DNA of 37,010 nucleotides from Intrasporangium oryzae NRRL B-24470 (GCF_000576595.1 NZ_AWSA01000044.1:1-37010), one strand, 5' to 3'; shown: positions 1 through 8,712, counted from the first letter of the stretch. Translations and numbers: made by a program. The notes: generated by a model not told the origin, from the sequence alone.

Positions 1-23
1 CTGGGGTGGGGTGGGCTGGTGGG

Positions 24-1010
24 TCAGCCGCGGGAGCGCAGGCGCAGGTTGGGCAGCTCCGGCGCGGGGAGGGTGTGGTCCCACGCGTCGGGGAAGGTGC
101 CGTAGCGGCCCGGGCGCTGCGCCGCATCGGCGCGTTCGCGCTGCCACTCCTCGCGGAAGCGGACGACCTCGTCGTGGCTGCGCCCGATGAAGTTCCACCA
201 CATCACGATCTGCTCGCCGAACGGCTCGCCGCCGAGGACGAGCAGCCGCGTCTCGGCGTCACCGGCGTGGAGGGTCAGCCGCGTCGTCCCGGTCGGGTGG
301 TGGAGGATCTCGCCGGGCTTGGCCGTCATGCCGTCGACCGTGAGCGTCCCCGTGTCGCAGAGGAACCCGTGCTCGTAGGCCGGCTCGAGCGGTAGGTCGA
401 GGCTGGCACCCGCAGCCAGGGTCACCTCGGCGCCGACGAGCCGGGAGTGGGTGGCCACCGGGGAGGTCTGACCCAAAAGCGACCCGATGAAGACGAGCAC
501 GCGCGCCCCGTCGACGTCGACGACGGGCGGGGCGTAGTGCGCGAAGCCCGGCGCGACGAACCGCTCCGACTCCGGCAGCGCGACCCACAGCTGGGCGCCG
601 TGGAGCGTCGTCGTGCCGGGTGTGGAGTACTCCGAGTGCGCGATCCCGGAGCCCGCCGTCATGATGTTGAGCTCTCCCGGGCGCACGAACGCGTGGGCAC
701 CCGTCGTGTCCCGGTGCTCGACCTCGCCCGTGAAGAGCCACGAGACGGTCTGCAGGCCGGTGTGCGGGTGCCCGGGGACGACCATCCCGCCGGTCTCGGA
801 CACATCGTCTGGGCCGTAGTGGTCGACGAAGCACCAGGCCCCGATGAGTGAGCGCTCGCGCTGGGGCAGGCTGCGCCGCACGGGCATCGCGCGGGGGCCG
901 CCGAGGGGGACCTCGCGGTAGGGCAGGAGGGTTGTCCGTCCCGCCGTCCCCGACGCTTCGTCGTGGTGCTCGCACGTCGTCTCGGCGGGTCGTTGCTCGG
1001 TGTTGCTCAT
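24..1010 (-). CDS. Pirin family protein
   Basis: This is a 328-residue bicupin of the pirin family. Members bind a metal in the N-terminal cupin, and some are quercetin dioxygenases or redox-sensitive regulators. The metal-ligand set is visible as H81 and H83 in the HPHTGLQTV motif and H125 and E127 in the GIAHSE motif, matching the His-His-His-Glu pattern known from human pirin. The second, C-terminal cupin follows, ending near an MWWNF motif at about residue 270. The ATG is preceded by a strong GAGGAGG site on the minus strand (plus-strand 1015-1021). It lies 45 bp downstream of the YqcI/YcgG-like gene on the same strand, so the two are probably co-transcribed. The family call is secure; the substrate is unknown. 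Confidence 0.93.
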   Translation of the reverse strand: MSNTEQRPAETTCEHHDEASGTAGRTTLLPYREVPLGGPRAMPVRRSLPQRERSLIGAWCFVDHYGPDDVSETGGMVVPGHPHTGLQTVSWLFTGEVEHRDTTGAHAFVRPGELNIMTAGSGIAHSEYSTPGTTTLHGAQLWVALPESERFVAPGFAHYAPPVVDVDGARVLVFIGSLLGQTSPVATHSRLVGAEVTLAAGASLDLPLEPAYEHGFLCDTGTLTVDGMTAKPGEILHHPTGTTRLTLHAGDAETRLLVLGGEPFGEQIVMWWNFIGRSHDEVVRFREEWQRERADAAQRPGRYGTFPDAWDHTLPAPELPNLRLRSRG

Positions 1011-1055
1011 GGCGCCTCCTCGGCGCCGCGCCCGCCCCGGAGTCGGCGGGCGGCC

Positions 1056-1823
1056 CTAGAGGCGCCTTCTCGACGCCACGATGGCCGGGTGTCCGCTCCG
1101 GCGCAAGAGCTCGAACTGCTCGACCTGGTCGCGCGGGTTGAAGACGATCGTCGGCAGCGGCGCGCGCATGGCCGTCGCGTCGGCCTCGGGATGGAGCCCG
1201 ATGACGACGTAGTCGGCCCCGCCGGCGCTGAACGGCACGTGGGCCGGTCGCTGGGGTGGGATCGGTGCTGCCGGCGGCCCGGGCACGTCGATGCGACGCA
1301 GCGTCCCGCCCGTCGGCCGACGCCCCGTCCCGCCTGGCGTCGCCTCCTCGGACCGTATGGCAGCGAGAAGGTCCGTGAGTGCCGCGTCGAAGCCTGAGGC
1401 GTCGAGGCGCGGACCGCGGAAGCTGACGATGAACGAGTGCAGGCCCTCCGTCTGCGCGACGCCGGCGGCGAAGCACCGGAGGTAGTCGAGCAGCGTCGCC
1501 GGGGTCCCGGGAGCCTCGAGGTCGTCGAGGACGATGTGGGCGACGCAGCCGTGCCGGAAGACCGCGGCCGCCCCGCCGCAGGGGTGGTCGGGGTGGGTGG
1601 CGAGCGTCTCGAAGGCCTTGAGGACCTCGGAGGACTTGGCGTGCTCGAGGTCGCGGGCGCCGAGGTCGCGCAGGACCGCCTCCAGTCCCGGGTCCTCGCC
1701 CGGGGTCGCCTGGACCAGAGGGGGATGGGTCAGCGGGTGCTGTGCCAGCGGGTGCTGGGTCAGCGGGATCGGACAAGTGGGTGGGTGGGCTGTCTCGGCT
1801 CTCCGGCCTGCTCGGTCGCTCAT
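1056..1823 (-). CDS. YqcI/YcgG (GntA-like) family protein, short C-terminus
   Basis: The 255-residue product resembles YqcI/YcgG proteins, a family that includes the heme-dependent N-hydroxylase GntA of guanitoxin synthesis. The supporting blocks are an HPCGGAAA segment at residues 80-87 (family FPC-type core) and a C-terminal block at about 206-233 (VVIGLHP...PTIVFNP). From memory, full-length members continue past this with a conserved segment ending near SEARQYSGR. Here the frame stops about 22 residues after NPRDQ, so the tail is missing. The N-terminus (residues 17-37) is a Pro/His-rich tail built from a 15-bp DNA repeat. I chose the ATG at 1823 because GAGGGG lies just upstream; an ATG at 1853 is possible. 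It probably forms an operon with pirin. Heme binding and activity are inferred only. Confidence 0.65.
   Translation of the reverse strand: MSDRAGRRAETAHPPTCPIPLTQHPLAQHPLTHPPLVQATPGEDPGLEAVLRDLGARDLEHAKSSEVLKAFETLATHPDHPCGGAAAVFRHGCVAHIVLDDLEAPGTPATLLDYLRCFAAGVAQTEGLHSFIVSFRGPRLDASGFDAALTDLLAAIRSEEATPGGTGRRPTGGTLRRIDVPGPPAAPIPPQRPAHVPFSAGGADYVVIGLHPEADATAMRAPLPTIVFNPRDQVEQFELLRRSGHPAIVASRRRL
1729..1773. repeat. 15-bp tandem repeat, three copies, in coding tail
   Basis: Units start at 1729, 1744 and 1759. The first two share the core CAGCGGGTGCTG and the third is diverged. The repeat encodes the PLTQHPLAQHPLTH tail of the YqcI/YcgG-like protein, so copy-number change would keep the frame. Confidence 0.8.
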
Positions 1824-2022
1824 GCTCGTCCCCTCAAACGCCCCGTCGCTCATGGGTCCATGGGTCCATCGGTCGATGACCCGTTGTGGCCCTTCCCGAG
1901 CCCTACCTTTCCTGACGCTCCGACCGCCGCCGAGGTTGGCACACGGGCCCGGGCATCGCCACTCGGCACCCTCATCGTCGCCCACCGGACGCGGTCTCGC
2001 ACGTCGAGATCCCGCGGAGCGG

Positions 2023-2781
2023 TCAGCGCCGGCTCGCCGGCCGCCAGGCCTCCGCCGAGTGGGGGCGCATGCCGGGGTCCCCAACCGGCCGTGCGCCGTG
2101 ACGCTCGACGGTCAGGGCGTATGCCGCTGGGCCGCCTGCCGGCCGCACCTTCGCCGCCGCTGTGGCGGAGTCCGAGGGCTCCCCCATGGCCGGGTGTGGT
2201 CGCGCCGGCACGGATTCAGCGGGCTCGGGCCCACGCAGGACCGGCCCGAGGGCGATGAGGAGGAGCACCGCGCCGAGAGGGACGAGCCCGAAGGGGGAGG
2301 CGACCACGACGGCGGCGAGCGCCGCGAGCGCGAGGGAACCGAGCGGCATACGGCCCGCTCGCGTCTGGGCCGCGAGGAGCAGGGCGAGGCCGGCCCCGAC
2401 GAGGACGGGACCGCCCGCGGTCAGGGCGGCCGGTGCGCTGGAGACGGCGCGGCCGAGGACCATGCCGAAGACGCCGTCGAAGACGCCGCCGATGGGACCC
2501 GTCGGGTCCCCGAGGGTGACGAGTGTCGTGGCGCCCGCCCCGAGACCCGTCGCCACGACACCGAGCGAGGGGCCGAGCCCGCGGGGAAGCACGGCGGCGA
2601 GGAGCGCCGCGAGCCAGAAGGCCGACGCGACCGTCGCGACGAGGAGGACTGCCGAGGCGCCCCCGAGTGCGCCGTCACCGGAACGGCCGTCGAGCTGGTC
2701 CACCCAGGCGACGATCCCCTGGGCGAAGAGCAGGAGCGGCATCGCGAGCGCGAAGGGGCGCGGGTCGGGTGACGGTTCCAT
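2023..2781 (-). CDS. Integral membrane protein of unknown function
   Basis: I do not recognise a named family. The 252-residue product has about six hydrophobic Ala/Leu/Val-rich segments (roughly residues 8-25, 38-63, 68-88, 95-145 and 155-195) followed by a soluble polar tail of about 60 residues. The ATG at 2781 is preferred because a GAGG-like site lies upstream; an in-frame ATG at 2817 lacks one. The gene is divergent from the MFS transporter gene, with about 175 bp between them, so the two could share a control region. Two copies of the GTATGCCG word fall inside it (2119, 2344) in different reading frames. Function is unknown. Confidence 0.7.
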   Translation of the reverse strand: MEPSPDPRPFALAMPLLLFAQGIVAWVDQLDGRSGDGALGGASAVLLVATVASAFWLAALLAAVLPRGLGPSLGVVATGLGAGATTLVTLGDPTGPIGGVFDGVFGMVLGRAVSSAPAALTAGGPVLVGAGLALLLAAQTRAGRMPLGSLALAALAAVVVASPFGLVPLGAVLLLIALGPVLRGPEPAESVPARPHPAMGEPSDSATAAAKVRPAGGPAAYALTVERHGARPVGDPGMRPHSAEAWRPASRR

Positions 2782-2956
2782 GGCTCCAGCCTCGCGAGCG
2801 CGGGCGGGTCCGACCATGGGGGTCGACCCCGAGCGACCCCGGAGCGGACCCTGACCCGGGTCGTCGGTGCTCTGGTGTGGAAGGCTCGCCTGCACGATCG
2901 TGGTGGGTGTCGCCCGTGGCCTGAGTGCGCCCGAGCGACGCGGCGGAGAGGACGAC

Positions 2957-4381
2957 ATGGCGCACGAGGTGGAGCACGAGGCCGGCCCGGCCCGGGTCGA
3001 CGCGGCCGAGGGGTCCCACACCGACGGCTCGCACCCCTGGTCGGCGTGGCGGGTCGTCGTCTGGTTCGGGCTCGTCAGCCTCGCCGCGGACATGGTCTAC
3101 GAGGGCGCCCGGTCGATGTACGGACCGCTCCTCGCGTCCCTCGGCGCGAGCGCGCTCGTCGTCGGGCTCGTGACGGGCGCAGGCGAGGCGATGGCACTCG
3201 TCCTGCGGCTCGTGTTCGGACCGCTCGCCGACCGGTCGGGGCGCTACTGGTCGCTCACCGTCATCGGGTACGGCCTGACCGCCGTGTGCGTCCCGCTCCT
3301 CGCCGTCACGCCGTTCGTCGGCGCCGCCGGTCTCGGGCTCGCCATCGTCCTCATCCTCCTCGAACGCTCCGGCAAGGCCGTCCGGAGCCCGTCGAAGTCT
3401 GCCCTGCTCGCCCATGTCGCCGGCGCGGTCGGGCGCGGGCGCGGGTTCGGGGTCCACAAGGCGCTCGACCAGCTCGGCGCCTTCCTCGGTCCGCTCCTCG
3501 TTGCCGGGGTCGTCGCGCTCGCCGGAGGTGTCATCTGGCCGGGCATGCTCGTCCTGGCGATCCCGGGCGCGGCCGCCATGCTGATCCTTGCCATGATCCG
3601 CCGCCGGGTCCCCGACCCGTCCGTGTACGACGCTGCGGCGGCCGAACCCGTCCCGGAACCCCCGGCCGCTCCGCAGGCTGCGGCCCCGGAACCCGCCCCA
3701 GAGCTCGCCCCGGAACCCGCGGCCCCGACACCCGCGCGCGAGCAGGCCAACGCAGCGGGGGCGACCCGGACGAGCGGCATCCGCGGGTGGGTCGGCGACG
3801 CCCTCGGCACCCAGCTGCCGCCCGAGTTCTGGCGCTACGCCCTCGCGGCGAGCCTCACGACCGGGGGGCTCGTCACCTTCGGCATCATCGGCTTCCACCT
3901 GACGCAGGAGGGCATCGTCCCGGTGGCGGCCGTCCCGGTGGTCTACGCGGGCGCCATGCTCGTCGAGGCGCTCGCGGCGCTCGTCGTCGGCGCGGTCTAC
4001 GACCGGGTCGGCGGGTCGGTCCTCTACGCCGTGCCCGTCCTCGTCGCCCTCGTGCCGGCGCTCGCACTGGGCGGTTCGTTGTGGGCCGTGCTCGCGGGCG
4101 TCGTCGTCTGGGGAGCGGCCTACGGCGTGCAGGACTCGACCGTCAAGGCGCTCGTCGCCGAGGTCGTCGCCCCGCCGCGCCGCGCGAGCGCGTATGGCGT
4201 CTTCGCGGGCGTCCAGGGTGTGTTCGCCATCGTCGGGGGAGCGGTGGCCGGCTGGCTCTACGGCCGCTCGGTGCCGGCCCTCGTCGTCGTCATCGCCCTC
4301 AGCCAGCTCGTCGCGCTCGTGCTGCTCGTCCGCACGGTCCGCGACACCCGTCGCCGAGCCGTGCCCGCCCGGACGACGTGA
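2957..4381 (+). CDS. MFS transporter
   Basis: This 474-residue protein is a 12-helix major facilitator, probably a drug or metabolite exporter. The first half carries the family block SLAADMVYEGARSMYGPL (about residues 42-59) and an A-like motif with FGPLADRSGRYW (about 90-101) between TM2 and TM3. A GFGVHKALDQLGAFLGPL block follows in the fifth helix. The central cytoplasmic loop (about residues 225-275) is an unusual Pro/Ala/Glu-rich stretch of repeated PEPA-type units. The start at 2957 is set by GGAGAGGA at 2945-2952. It converges on the PLDc_N gene 25 bp downstream. Substrate cannot be read from the sequence. Confidence 0.9.
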   Translation: MAHEVEHEAGPARVDAAEGSHTDGSHPWSAWRVVVWFGLVSLAADMVYEGARSMYGPLLASLGASALVVGLVTGAGEAMALVLRLVFGPLADRSGRYWSLTVIGYGLTAVCVPLLAVTPFVGAAGLGLAIVLILLERSGKAVRSPSKSALLAHVAGAVGRGRGFGVHKALDQLGAFLGPLLVAGVVALAGGVIWPGMLVLAIPGAAAMLILAMIRRRVPDPSVYDAAAAEPVPEPPAAPQAAAPEPAPELAPEPAAPTPAREQANAAGATRTSGIRGWVGDALGTQLPPEFWRYALAASLTTGGLVTFGIIGFHLTQEGIVPVAAVPVVYAGAMLVEALAALVVGAVYDRVGGSVLYAVPVLVALVPALALGGSLWAVLAGVVVWGAAYGVQDSTVKALVAEVVAPPRRASAYGVFAGVQGVFAIVGGAVAGWLYGRSVPALVVVIALSQLVALVLLVRTVRDTRRRAVPARTT

Positions 4382-4384
4382 CCA

Positions 4385-4428
4385 TCACTCGAGGCCGAGC
4401 TCGAGGTCACTCGAGGTCGAGCTCGATG
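4385..4428. repeat. 22-bp tandem duplication spanning a stop codon
   Basis: Two adjacent 22-bp copies (4385-4406 and 4407-4428) differ at two positions. The second copy contains the last codons and stop of the minus-strand PLDc_N gene; the first lies in the intergenic gap and preserves an inert copy of the stop context. Confidence 0.8.
4397..4424. terminator. Candidate bidirectional terminator, MFS/PLDc_N
   Basis: GAGCTCGA (4397-4404) pairs with TCGAGCTC (4417-4424) across a 12-nt loop, between convergent genes. There is no T-tract, which is usual for high-GC actinomycetes, so the call rests on position and the 8-bp stem. Several CTCGAG palindromes nearby allow alternative folds. Confidence 0.4.
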
Positions 4429-4670
4429 TCGTCGAGGCTCTCGAGGTCGCTCATCAGCGGCGTCCTGCGGCCGCGGGCGAAGTAGGCGACCGGGCCGACG
4501 AAGTTGATGGCGATGATCGCCGCCCACATCGCCTTGCTGCCGTTGACCTCCTCGGCCGGCCGACGGGCGAGATCCACCCAGGCGGCTGTCGCGAGGGCGA
4601 TCTGGACCGTGCCCGCGATGACCACGGCTCGCTGCTGACCCCTGCTCAGGTCCGACCACTTCCTGCTCAT
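4407..4670 (-). CDS. Small PLDc_N-domain membrane protein
   Basis: The 87-residue product matches the short actinobacterial proteins carrying the phospholipase D N-terminal (PLDc_N) domain. Two hydrophobic segments are visible at about 17-33 and 48-63. The second ends in GPVAYFARGRR, the W-x-I-x-x-x-N-x-x-GP-x-x-Y-F-x-x-G-R pattern of the domain. The tail is acidic (LESLDDIELDLE). The ATG follows GAGGAG at a normal distance. It faces the MFS gene tail to tail and is divergent from the DUF4389 gene. The domain is usually a membrane anchor; no catalytic HKD motif is present and no function is known. Confidence 0.8.
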   Translation of the reverse strand: MSRKWSDLSRGQQRAVVIAGTVQIALATAAWVDLARRPAEEVNGSKAMWAAIIAINFVGPVAYFARGRRTPLMSDLESLDDIELDLE

Positions 4671-4794
4671 GACGTGCTCCTCGCTCGCGCGGCGCCGGGT
4701 GGAGTCCCCACCCTCCCCTCCGGCCTACCACGCCCGAGCGGGTGCCGGCCCAGCCGTGTGAGGAAGGAGTCACGGACCTCTTCGTCGCTTCCGG

Positions 4795-4823
4795 CCGACA
4801 CGCGCCCGGCGCGCGCGTAGCGT
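4795..4823 (+). promoter_or_regulatory. Candidate promoter of the DUF4389 gene
   Basis: CCGACA (4795-4800) and TAGCGT (4818-4823) are spaced 17 bp apart. The TAGCGT hexamer, followed by CG, recurs upstream of the genes at 31106 and 33962. The predicted start of transcription would leave a short leader of about 28 nt with a GGAG site before the ATG at 4858. Confidence 0.45.
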
Positions 4824-4857
4824 CGGGTCCACCAGGGGAACGTCGTCTGGAGTCGTC

Positions 4858-6546
4858 ATGAGGACTCGTCACGTCATCGCGCTCATTGTGGGCTGCCTCG
4901 TCCTGCTGCCCGGGCTCGGCCTGCTCCTCGGCGGCGGTGCGGTCGGCATCGCGAGCCTCGCGGCGCGGGACGCCGACGGCTGGTACTCGCTCCACCTCGA
5001 CCGGCTCGACTCCACCGGTGTGGCCGTCACGGCCGAGAACGTCGTCTTCGTCCTCGACGCCCCGGAGACGGTCATCGACCCGCTCGACCTCCAGGTGCGC
5101 CTGCGGGCCCGCTCGCTCGATGCCACGAAGCCGATCTTCATCGGGATCGCGCCCGACGCCGAGCTCGCGGCCTACCTCACGGGCGCTGCGCACGACCAGG
5201 TGACCTCGACGGGGCTCCGTGGCAACCCGACCTACACGTCGATGCCCGGATCGACGACCGTCGCCCCGCCCGGGGAGCAGGACATCTGGGAGGCCCGGAC
5301 CTCAGGCCCGGGCGTGCAGGAGCTGACGTGGACGGCGCACACGGGCCGGTGGGCGGTGGCGGTCCTCAACGCCGACGGCTCGGCCGGCGTCGCGGTCGAC
5401 CTCACCGCGTCGGTCCGCAGCCCGATCCTCGGCCCCGCGCTTGCCGCCTCCATCATCCTCGGCTTCTTCCTCACGGGCCTCGCGGTCGCGCTCATCATCA
5501 TCGCGGTCCGCGGCCGCAGTCGAGGGCTCCCCGGCCCGACCGGGCCACCTGACGCCCTCCCGCCCACGGGTGCCCCATATGCCGCTGGGCCCGTGACGGA
5601 GCCGGCATCGTCCCAACACCTGTCGTCCGAACCCCTGGCGTACCAACCCCTGGCGTACCAAGGGGACTCGGGCACGTCGGTCTGGCACTTCCCCGGCCCG
5701 CCGGCATACGGCGTCGCGATGCCGACGCAGGAGGACCCGGTCGTCCTCGAGGCCCGCCTCGATCCGGCGCTCTCGCGGTGGCGGTGGCTCGTCAAGTGGC
5801 TGCTCGCGGTCCCGCACCTCGTCCTGCTCGTGTTCCTCTGGCTCGCCTTCGGGGCGCTCACCGTGTGTGCGTGGTTCGCGATCCTCGTCACGGGCCGTTA
5901 CCCCCGCAGCCTCTTCGACTTCAACGTCGGGGTGCTCAGGTGGACCTGGCGTGTCGCCTACTACGCGGGCAACGGCGGCCTCGGCACCGATCGCTACCCT
6001 CCCTTCACGCTCGACGCGCTGCCCGAGGACGACGCCCGCCTCGACATCGCGTACCCGCCGCGGCTCTCGCGCGGCCTCGTCTTCGTCAAGTGGCTGCTCC
6101 TCGTGCCGCACTGGATCGTCCTCGCGATCCTCATCGGCTCGGCTGCGACGTCCTCCAACCCGCGCAGCTCGGAGTGGCGCGGGCCGACGTGGCCGGGGGT
6201 GCTCGGGCTCATCGCGCTCGTCGCGGGACTCGTCCTGCTCTTCAGCGGGACGTATCCGAAGGGCGTCTTCGACATCGTCGTCGGCCTCAACCGCTGGGTG
6301 TACCGCGTCGTCGCGTATGCCGCCCTCATGACGGACGTGTACCCGCCCTTCCGGCTCGACCAGGGCGGCTGTGTGACCCCGACCGAGGGCCCGGGCGACG
6401 GGTCCGGCGGCTCGCACGGCGGGTTCGGTCATGGTTTCGGTCATGGGTTCGGCGGCGACCGGCCATCTCATGGTCCGAGGAGCCGGCCGCCCGCCGGCAC
6501 GGACGAGGTGCCCGCCGAACGGGCCGGCGCCGCGCCACCGCGGTAG
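4858..6546 (+). CDS. DUF4389 domain membrane protein (two DUF4389 units)
   Basis: The 562-residue protein starts with a hydrophobic helix (about 7-35), then an extracytoplasmic domain, then a second helix at about 187-218. A Pro-rich linker contains a duplicated PLAYQ pentapeptide. Two DUF4389-type units follow: about 300-390, with the blocks WLVKWLLAVPHLVLL, TGRYPRSLFDFNVGVLRWTWRVAYY and DRYPPFTL, and about 395-505, with VKWLLLVPHW, SGTYPKGVFDIVVGLNRWVYRV and DVYPPFRLD. The C-terminal tail is Gly/His-rich (GFGHGFGH repeats, 12-bp DNA periodicity). DUF4389 proteins are membrane proteins of unknown role. The gene is followed 78 bp later by a CDF transporter gene on the same strand. Confidence 0.88.
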   Translation: MRTRHVIALIVGCLVLLPGLGLLLGGGAVGIASLAARDADGWYSLHLDRLDSTGVAVTAENVVFVLDAPETVIDPLDLQVRLRARSLDATKPIFIGIAPDAELAAYLTGAAHDQVTSTGLRGNPTYTSMPGSTTVAPPGEQDIWEARTSGPGVQELTWTAHTGRWAVAVLNADGSAGVAVDLTASVRSPILGPALAASIILGFFLTGLAVALIIIAVRGRSRGLPGPTGPPDALPPTGAPYAAGPVTEPASSQHLSSEPLAYQPLAYQGDSGTSVWHFPGPPAYGVAMPTQEDPVVLEARLDPALSRWRWLVKWLLAVPHLVLLVFLWLAFGALTVCAWFAILVTGRYPRSLFDFNVGVLRWTWRVAYYAGNGGLGTDRYPPFTLDALPEDDARLDIAYPPRLSRGLVFVKWLLLVPHWIVLAILIGSAATSSNPRSSEWRGPTWPGVLGLIALVAGLVLLFSGTYPKGVFDIVVGLNRWVYRVVAYAALMTDVYPPFRLDQGGCVTPTEGPGDGSGGSHGGFGHGFGHGFGGDRPSHGPRSRPPAGTDEVPAERAGAAPPR

Positions 6547-6624
6547 GGCCCCCGCCTGCCTGTCCGGCCTCGCACCGGGCACCTGCCCTTCATTCCGGGG
6601 CGCGCACGGGCCAGACTGGCGGAC

Positions 6625-7713
6625 ATGCGGACTGATGCGAGCAGCGACACCGCCGGCCCCGATCCCGAACATGATTCCCAGCGCGATCCTGAACACGGCC
6701 GTCCCCATGGTCGCGACCGCGCTCTCGACGACGGCCCCGACCCCGACGGCTCGAGCACGCTGAAGGACACGACGAAGGCGCAGGAGTCCGGTGGCGAGAG
6801 CCTCGTCACCGTCCTCGTCGCGCTCGTCGCCAACGCCCTCATCGCGCTCGCGAAGTCCTTCGTCGCCGTCATCACCGGGTCGGCGTCGATGGTCGCCGAG
6901 GCCGCGCACTCGTGGGCGGACGCCGGCAACGAGATCTTCCTGCTCTTCGCCGAGCGTCGTTCCTCCCGACCCCGCGACGCCTCCCACCCGCTCGGCTACG
7001 GGCGTGAGGCCTACGTCTGGTCGATGTTCGCGGCGTTCGGCCTCTTCGGCGCCGGCTCGATCGTCTCGGTGTGGCACGGCATCCAGAGCCTCACCGCGCC
7101 CGAGTCCGAGACCAACTACGGCTGGGCCTATGCCGTCCTCGCGATCGCCTTCGTCCTCGAGAGCGTCTCGTTCCTCCAGGCCCGGCGACAGACACGGACG
7201 GCGGCCCGCCGCACGGGCCTGCACCCGCTCCAGTTCATCACCGACACGTCCAACCCCACCCTGCGTGCCGTCTACTTCGAGGACGCCGCAGCCCTCGTCG
7301 GCCTGCTCATCGCGGGCGCCGGCATCTGGCTGCACCAGGTGACGGGGAACCCCAAATGGGACGCGGCCGGGTCGATCCTCGTCGGCCTGCTGCTCGGCGT
7401 CATCGCGGTCTTCCTCATCTCGCGCAACCGTGACTTCCTCGTCGGCCAGTCGGTCGCGCCGGAGCTGCGCGAGCGCGCGCTCGAGCGGCTCGCAGCGGTC
7501 CCCGAGATCGAGCGGGTCACCTTCCTCCACCTCGAGTTCGTCGGCCCCGGCAAGGTGTTCCTCATCGCCGCCGTCGACCTCGTGGGCGACGACAACGAGG
7601 CCGCGGTCGCGAGCCGCCTGCGCGACATCGCGGGGGTGATCGAGGACCACGAGCTCGTCGAGCGGGCGATCATCACGCTGTCGGTCCCCGAGGACGCGAC
7701 CCTCGAACGCTGA
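6625..7713 (+). CDS. Cation diffusion facilitator (CDF) family transporter
   Basis: This 362-residue protein is a proton-coupled divalent-cation (probably Zn2+) exporter of the CDF family. Six membrane helices are expected between about residues 58 and 270. The transport site in TM2 is visible as H95-S-W-A-D99, the HxxxD pattern, followed by A-G-N, which is closest to the ZnT9-like branch. HPLGYGREAYVWSMFAAFGLFGAG marks TM3. A cytoplasmic ferredoxin-like C-terminal domain follows (from about 270). The first 50 residues are unusually charged and low in complexity, and no good ribosome site precedes the ATG, so the true start may lie downstream. It converges on the MpaB-type gene 28 bp away. 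Confidence 0.88.
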   Translation: MRTDASSDTAGPDPEHDSQRDPEHGRPHGRDRALDDGPDPDGSSTLKDTTKAQESGGESLVTVLVALVANALIALAKSFVAVITGSASMVAEAAHSWADAGNEIFLLFAERRSSRPRDASHPLGYGREAYVWSMFAAFGLFGAGSIVSVWHGIQSLTAPESETNYGWAYAVLAIAFVLESVSFLQARRQTRTAARRTGLHPLQFITDTSNPTLRAVYFEDAAALVGLLIAGAGIWLHQVTGNPKWDAAGSILVGLLLGVIAVFLISRNRDFLVGQSVAPELRERALERLAAVPEIERVTFLHLEFVGPGKVFLIAAVDLVGDDNEAAVASRLRDIAGVIEDHELVERAIITLSVPEDATLER

Positions 7714-7741
7714 CCGCCAGCCTCACCTCACGGAAGCGCCC

Positions 7742-8674
7742 TCAGCTCGCAGCCTGGTCGGGCTGGTCGGGCTGGTCGGGTCCGTCCGGCCTGGGCGGGT
7801 CGGAGGGCCGACGCTCCCCGAGTCCGGCCATGCCCCAGCGGACAGCGGCGGTGCCCGCGTGACCGAGCGGCCGTGCGACGAACCGCGAGACCGGCCCGGG
7901 CAGCGGGATGTCGAGCATGTCGAGCGCCCAGCCCGGCAGGAGGGAGACACCGCCGGAGGCGAGCGTGCCGTAACCCGGTCGGGCGATGAGCGGCAGCGGC
8001 GGGCTGAGGAGCAGGAACCGGGCGGCCTCGCGTGCGGCACGGGTGGACTCGAGCTCGGGACGGTAGGAGTCGAGCACCGCCCGCAGCCCCGCGACATCGG
8101 TCGGCGGTTCGACGACGCCGAGGAGCCGCGCGGGAACGGCTGCCTGGGAGACGTACGTGTCGGCCTCGTCGTCGCTCAGGGGCTCCGCCGCGAAGGCCTG
8201 GTACGCCCGGAGGAACGAGTCGATCTCCGCGACGTGGACCCAACGAAGCAGGCGCGGGTCGTTCGCCCGGTAGGGCCGGCCCCGCTCGTCGCGCCCCCGG
8301 ACCCGCTCGTGGATGGAGCGAACGAGCTCGATCGCCTCCGTCGCGTGCTCGATCGTGCCGAACGTCGTCGTCGCGAGGTAGTGGCTCGTCCGCTGGAGCC
8401 GCCCCCAGGGGTCGCTCTTGTAGCCGCTGTGCCCCGCGACACCGGCCATGGCGAGCGGGTGGAGCGACTGGAGCAGGAGCGAGGCGATCCCGCCGGGAAA
8501 CATCGACGCGTCGGCGTGCACCCGCCAGATCGGGTCGGCCGGCGTGAACCAGCGCTCGCCCTCGGCCCCCCAGATCCGCTGGGCGCGCGTCGCCGCGTCG
8601 TCGCCCGCCACCTTGGTGCGCAGCACCTGACCCAACCGGCGCTGCAGGAGGCGCGTCACTGGTTGAACCGTCAT
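7742..8674 (-). CDS. MpaB/latex-clearing-protein-like oxygenase (DUF2236)
   Basis: The 310-residue product has the core of the MpaB/Lcp oxygenase family, heme-containing enzymes that oxidise isoprenoid or other lipid substrates. The family block is LLLQSLHPLAMAGVAGHSGY at 67-86 (H72, H82) followed by DPWGRLQRTSHYL (H98), which supplies the candidate heme ligands. The C-terminus ends in a GPDQPDQPDQ tail from a 9-bp DNA repeat. The start at 8674 fits a leaderless transcript: TACGGT lies 6 nt before the ATG. It is divergent from the flavin reductase gene. Substrate unknown. Confidence 0.82.
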   Translation of the reverse strand: MTVQPVTRLLQRRLGQVLRTKVAGDDAATRAQRIWGAEGERWFTPADPIWRVHADASMFPGGIASLLLQSLHPLAMAGVAGHSGYKSDPWGRLQRTSHYLATTTFGTIEHATEAIELVRSIHERVRGRDERGRPYRANDPRLLRWVHVAEIDSFLRAYQAFAAEPLSDDEADTYVSQAAVPARLLGVVEPPTDVAGLRAVLDSYRPELESTRAAREAARFLLLSPPLPLIARPGYGTLASGGVSLLPGWALDMLDIPLPGPVSRFVARPLGHAGTAAVRWGMAGLGERRPSDPPRPDGPDQPDQPDQAAS

Positions 8675-8680
8675 GGACCC

Positions 8681-8710
8681 ACCGTACGTCGGCTCGGCTG
8701 TGCGTGTCGG
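8681..8710 (-). promoter_or_regulatory. Leaderless promoter of the MpaB-type gene
   Basis: On the minus strand CCGACA (plus 8705-8710), an 18-bp spacer and TACGGT (plus 8681-8686) precede the ATG by 6 nt. This spacing places transcription start at the start codon. Confidence 0.6.
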
Positions 8711-8712
8711 GC

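Noticed and set aside
5302-7650. Open minus-strand frame of about 780 codons
   Set aside because: It is antisense to the DUF4389 and CDF genes, which carry unmistakable family motifs.
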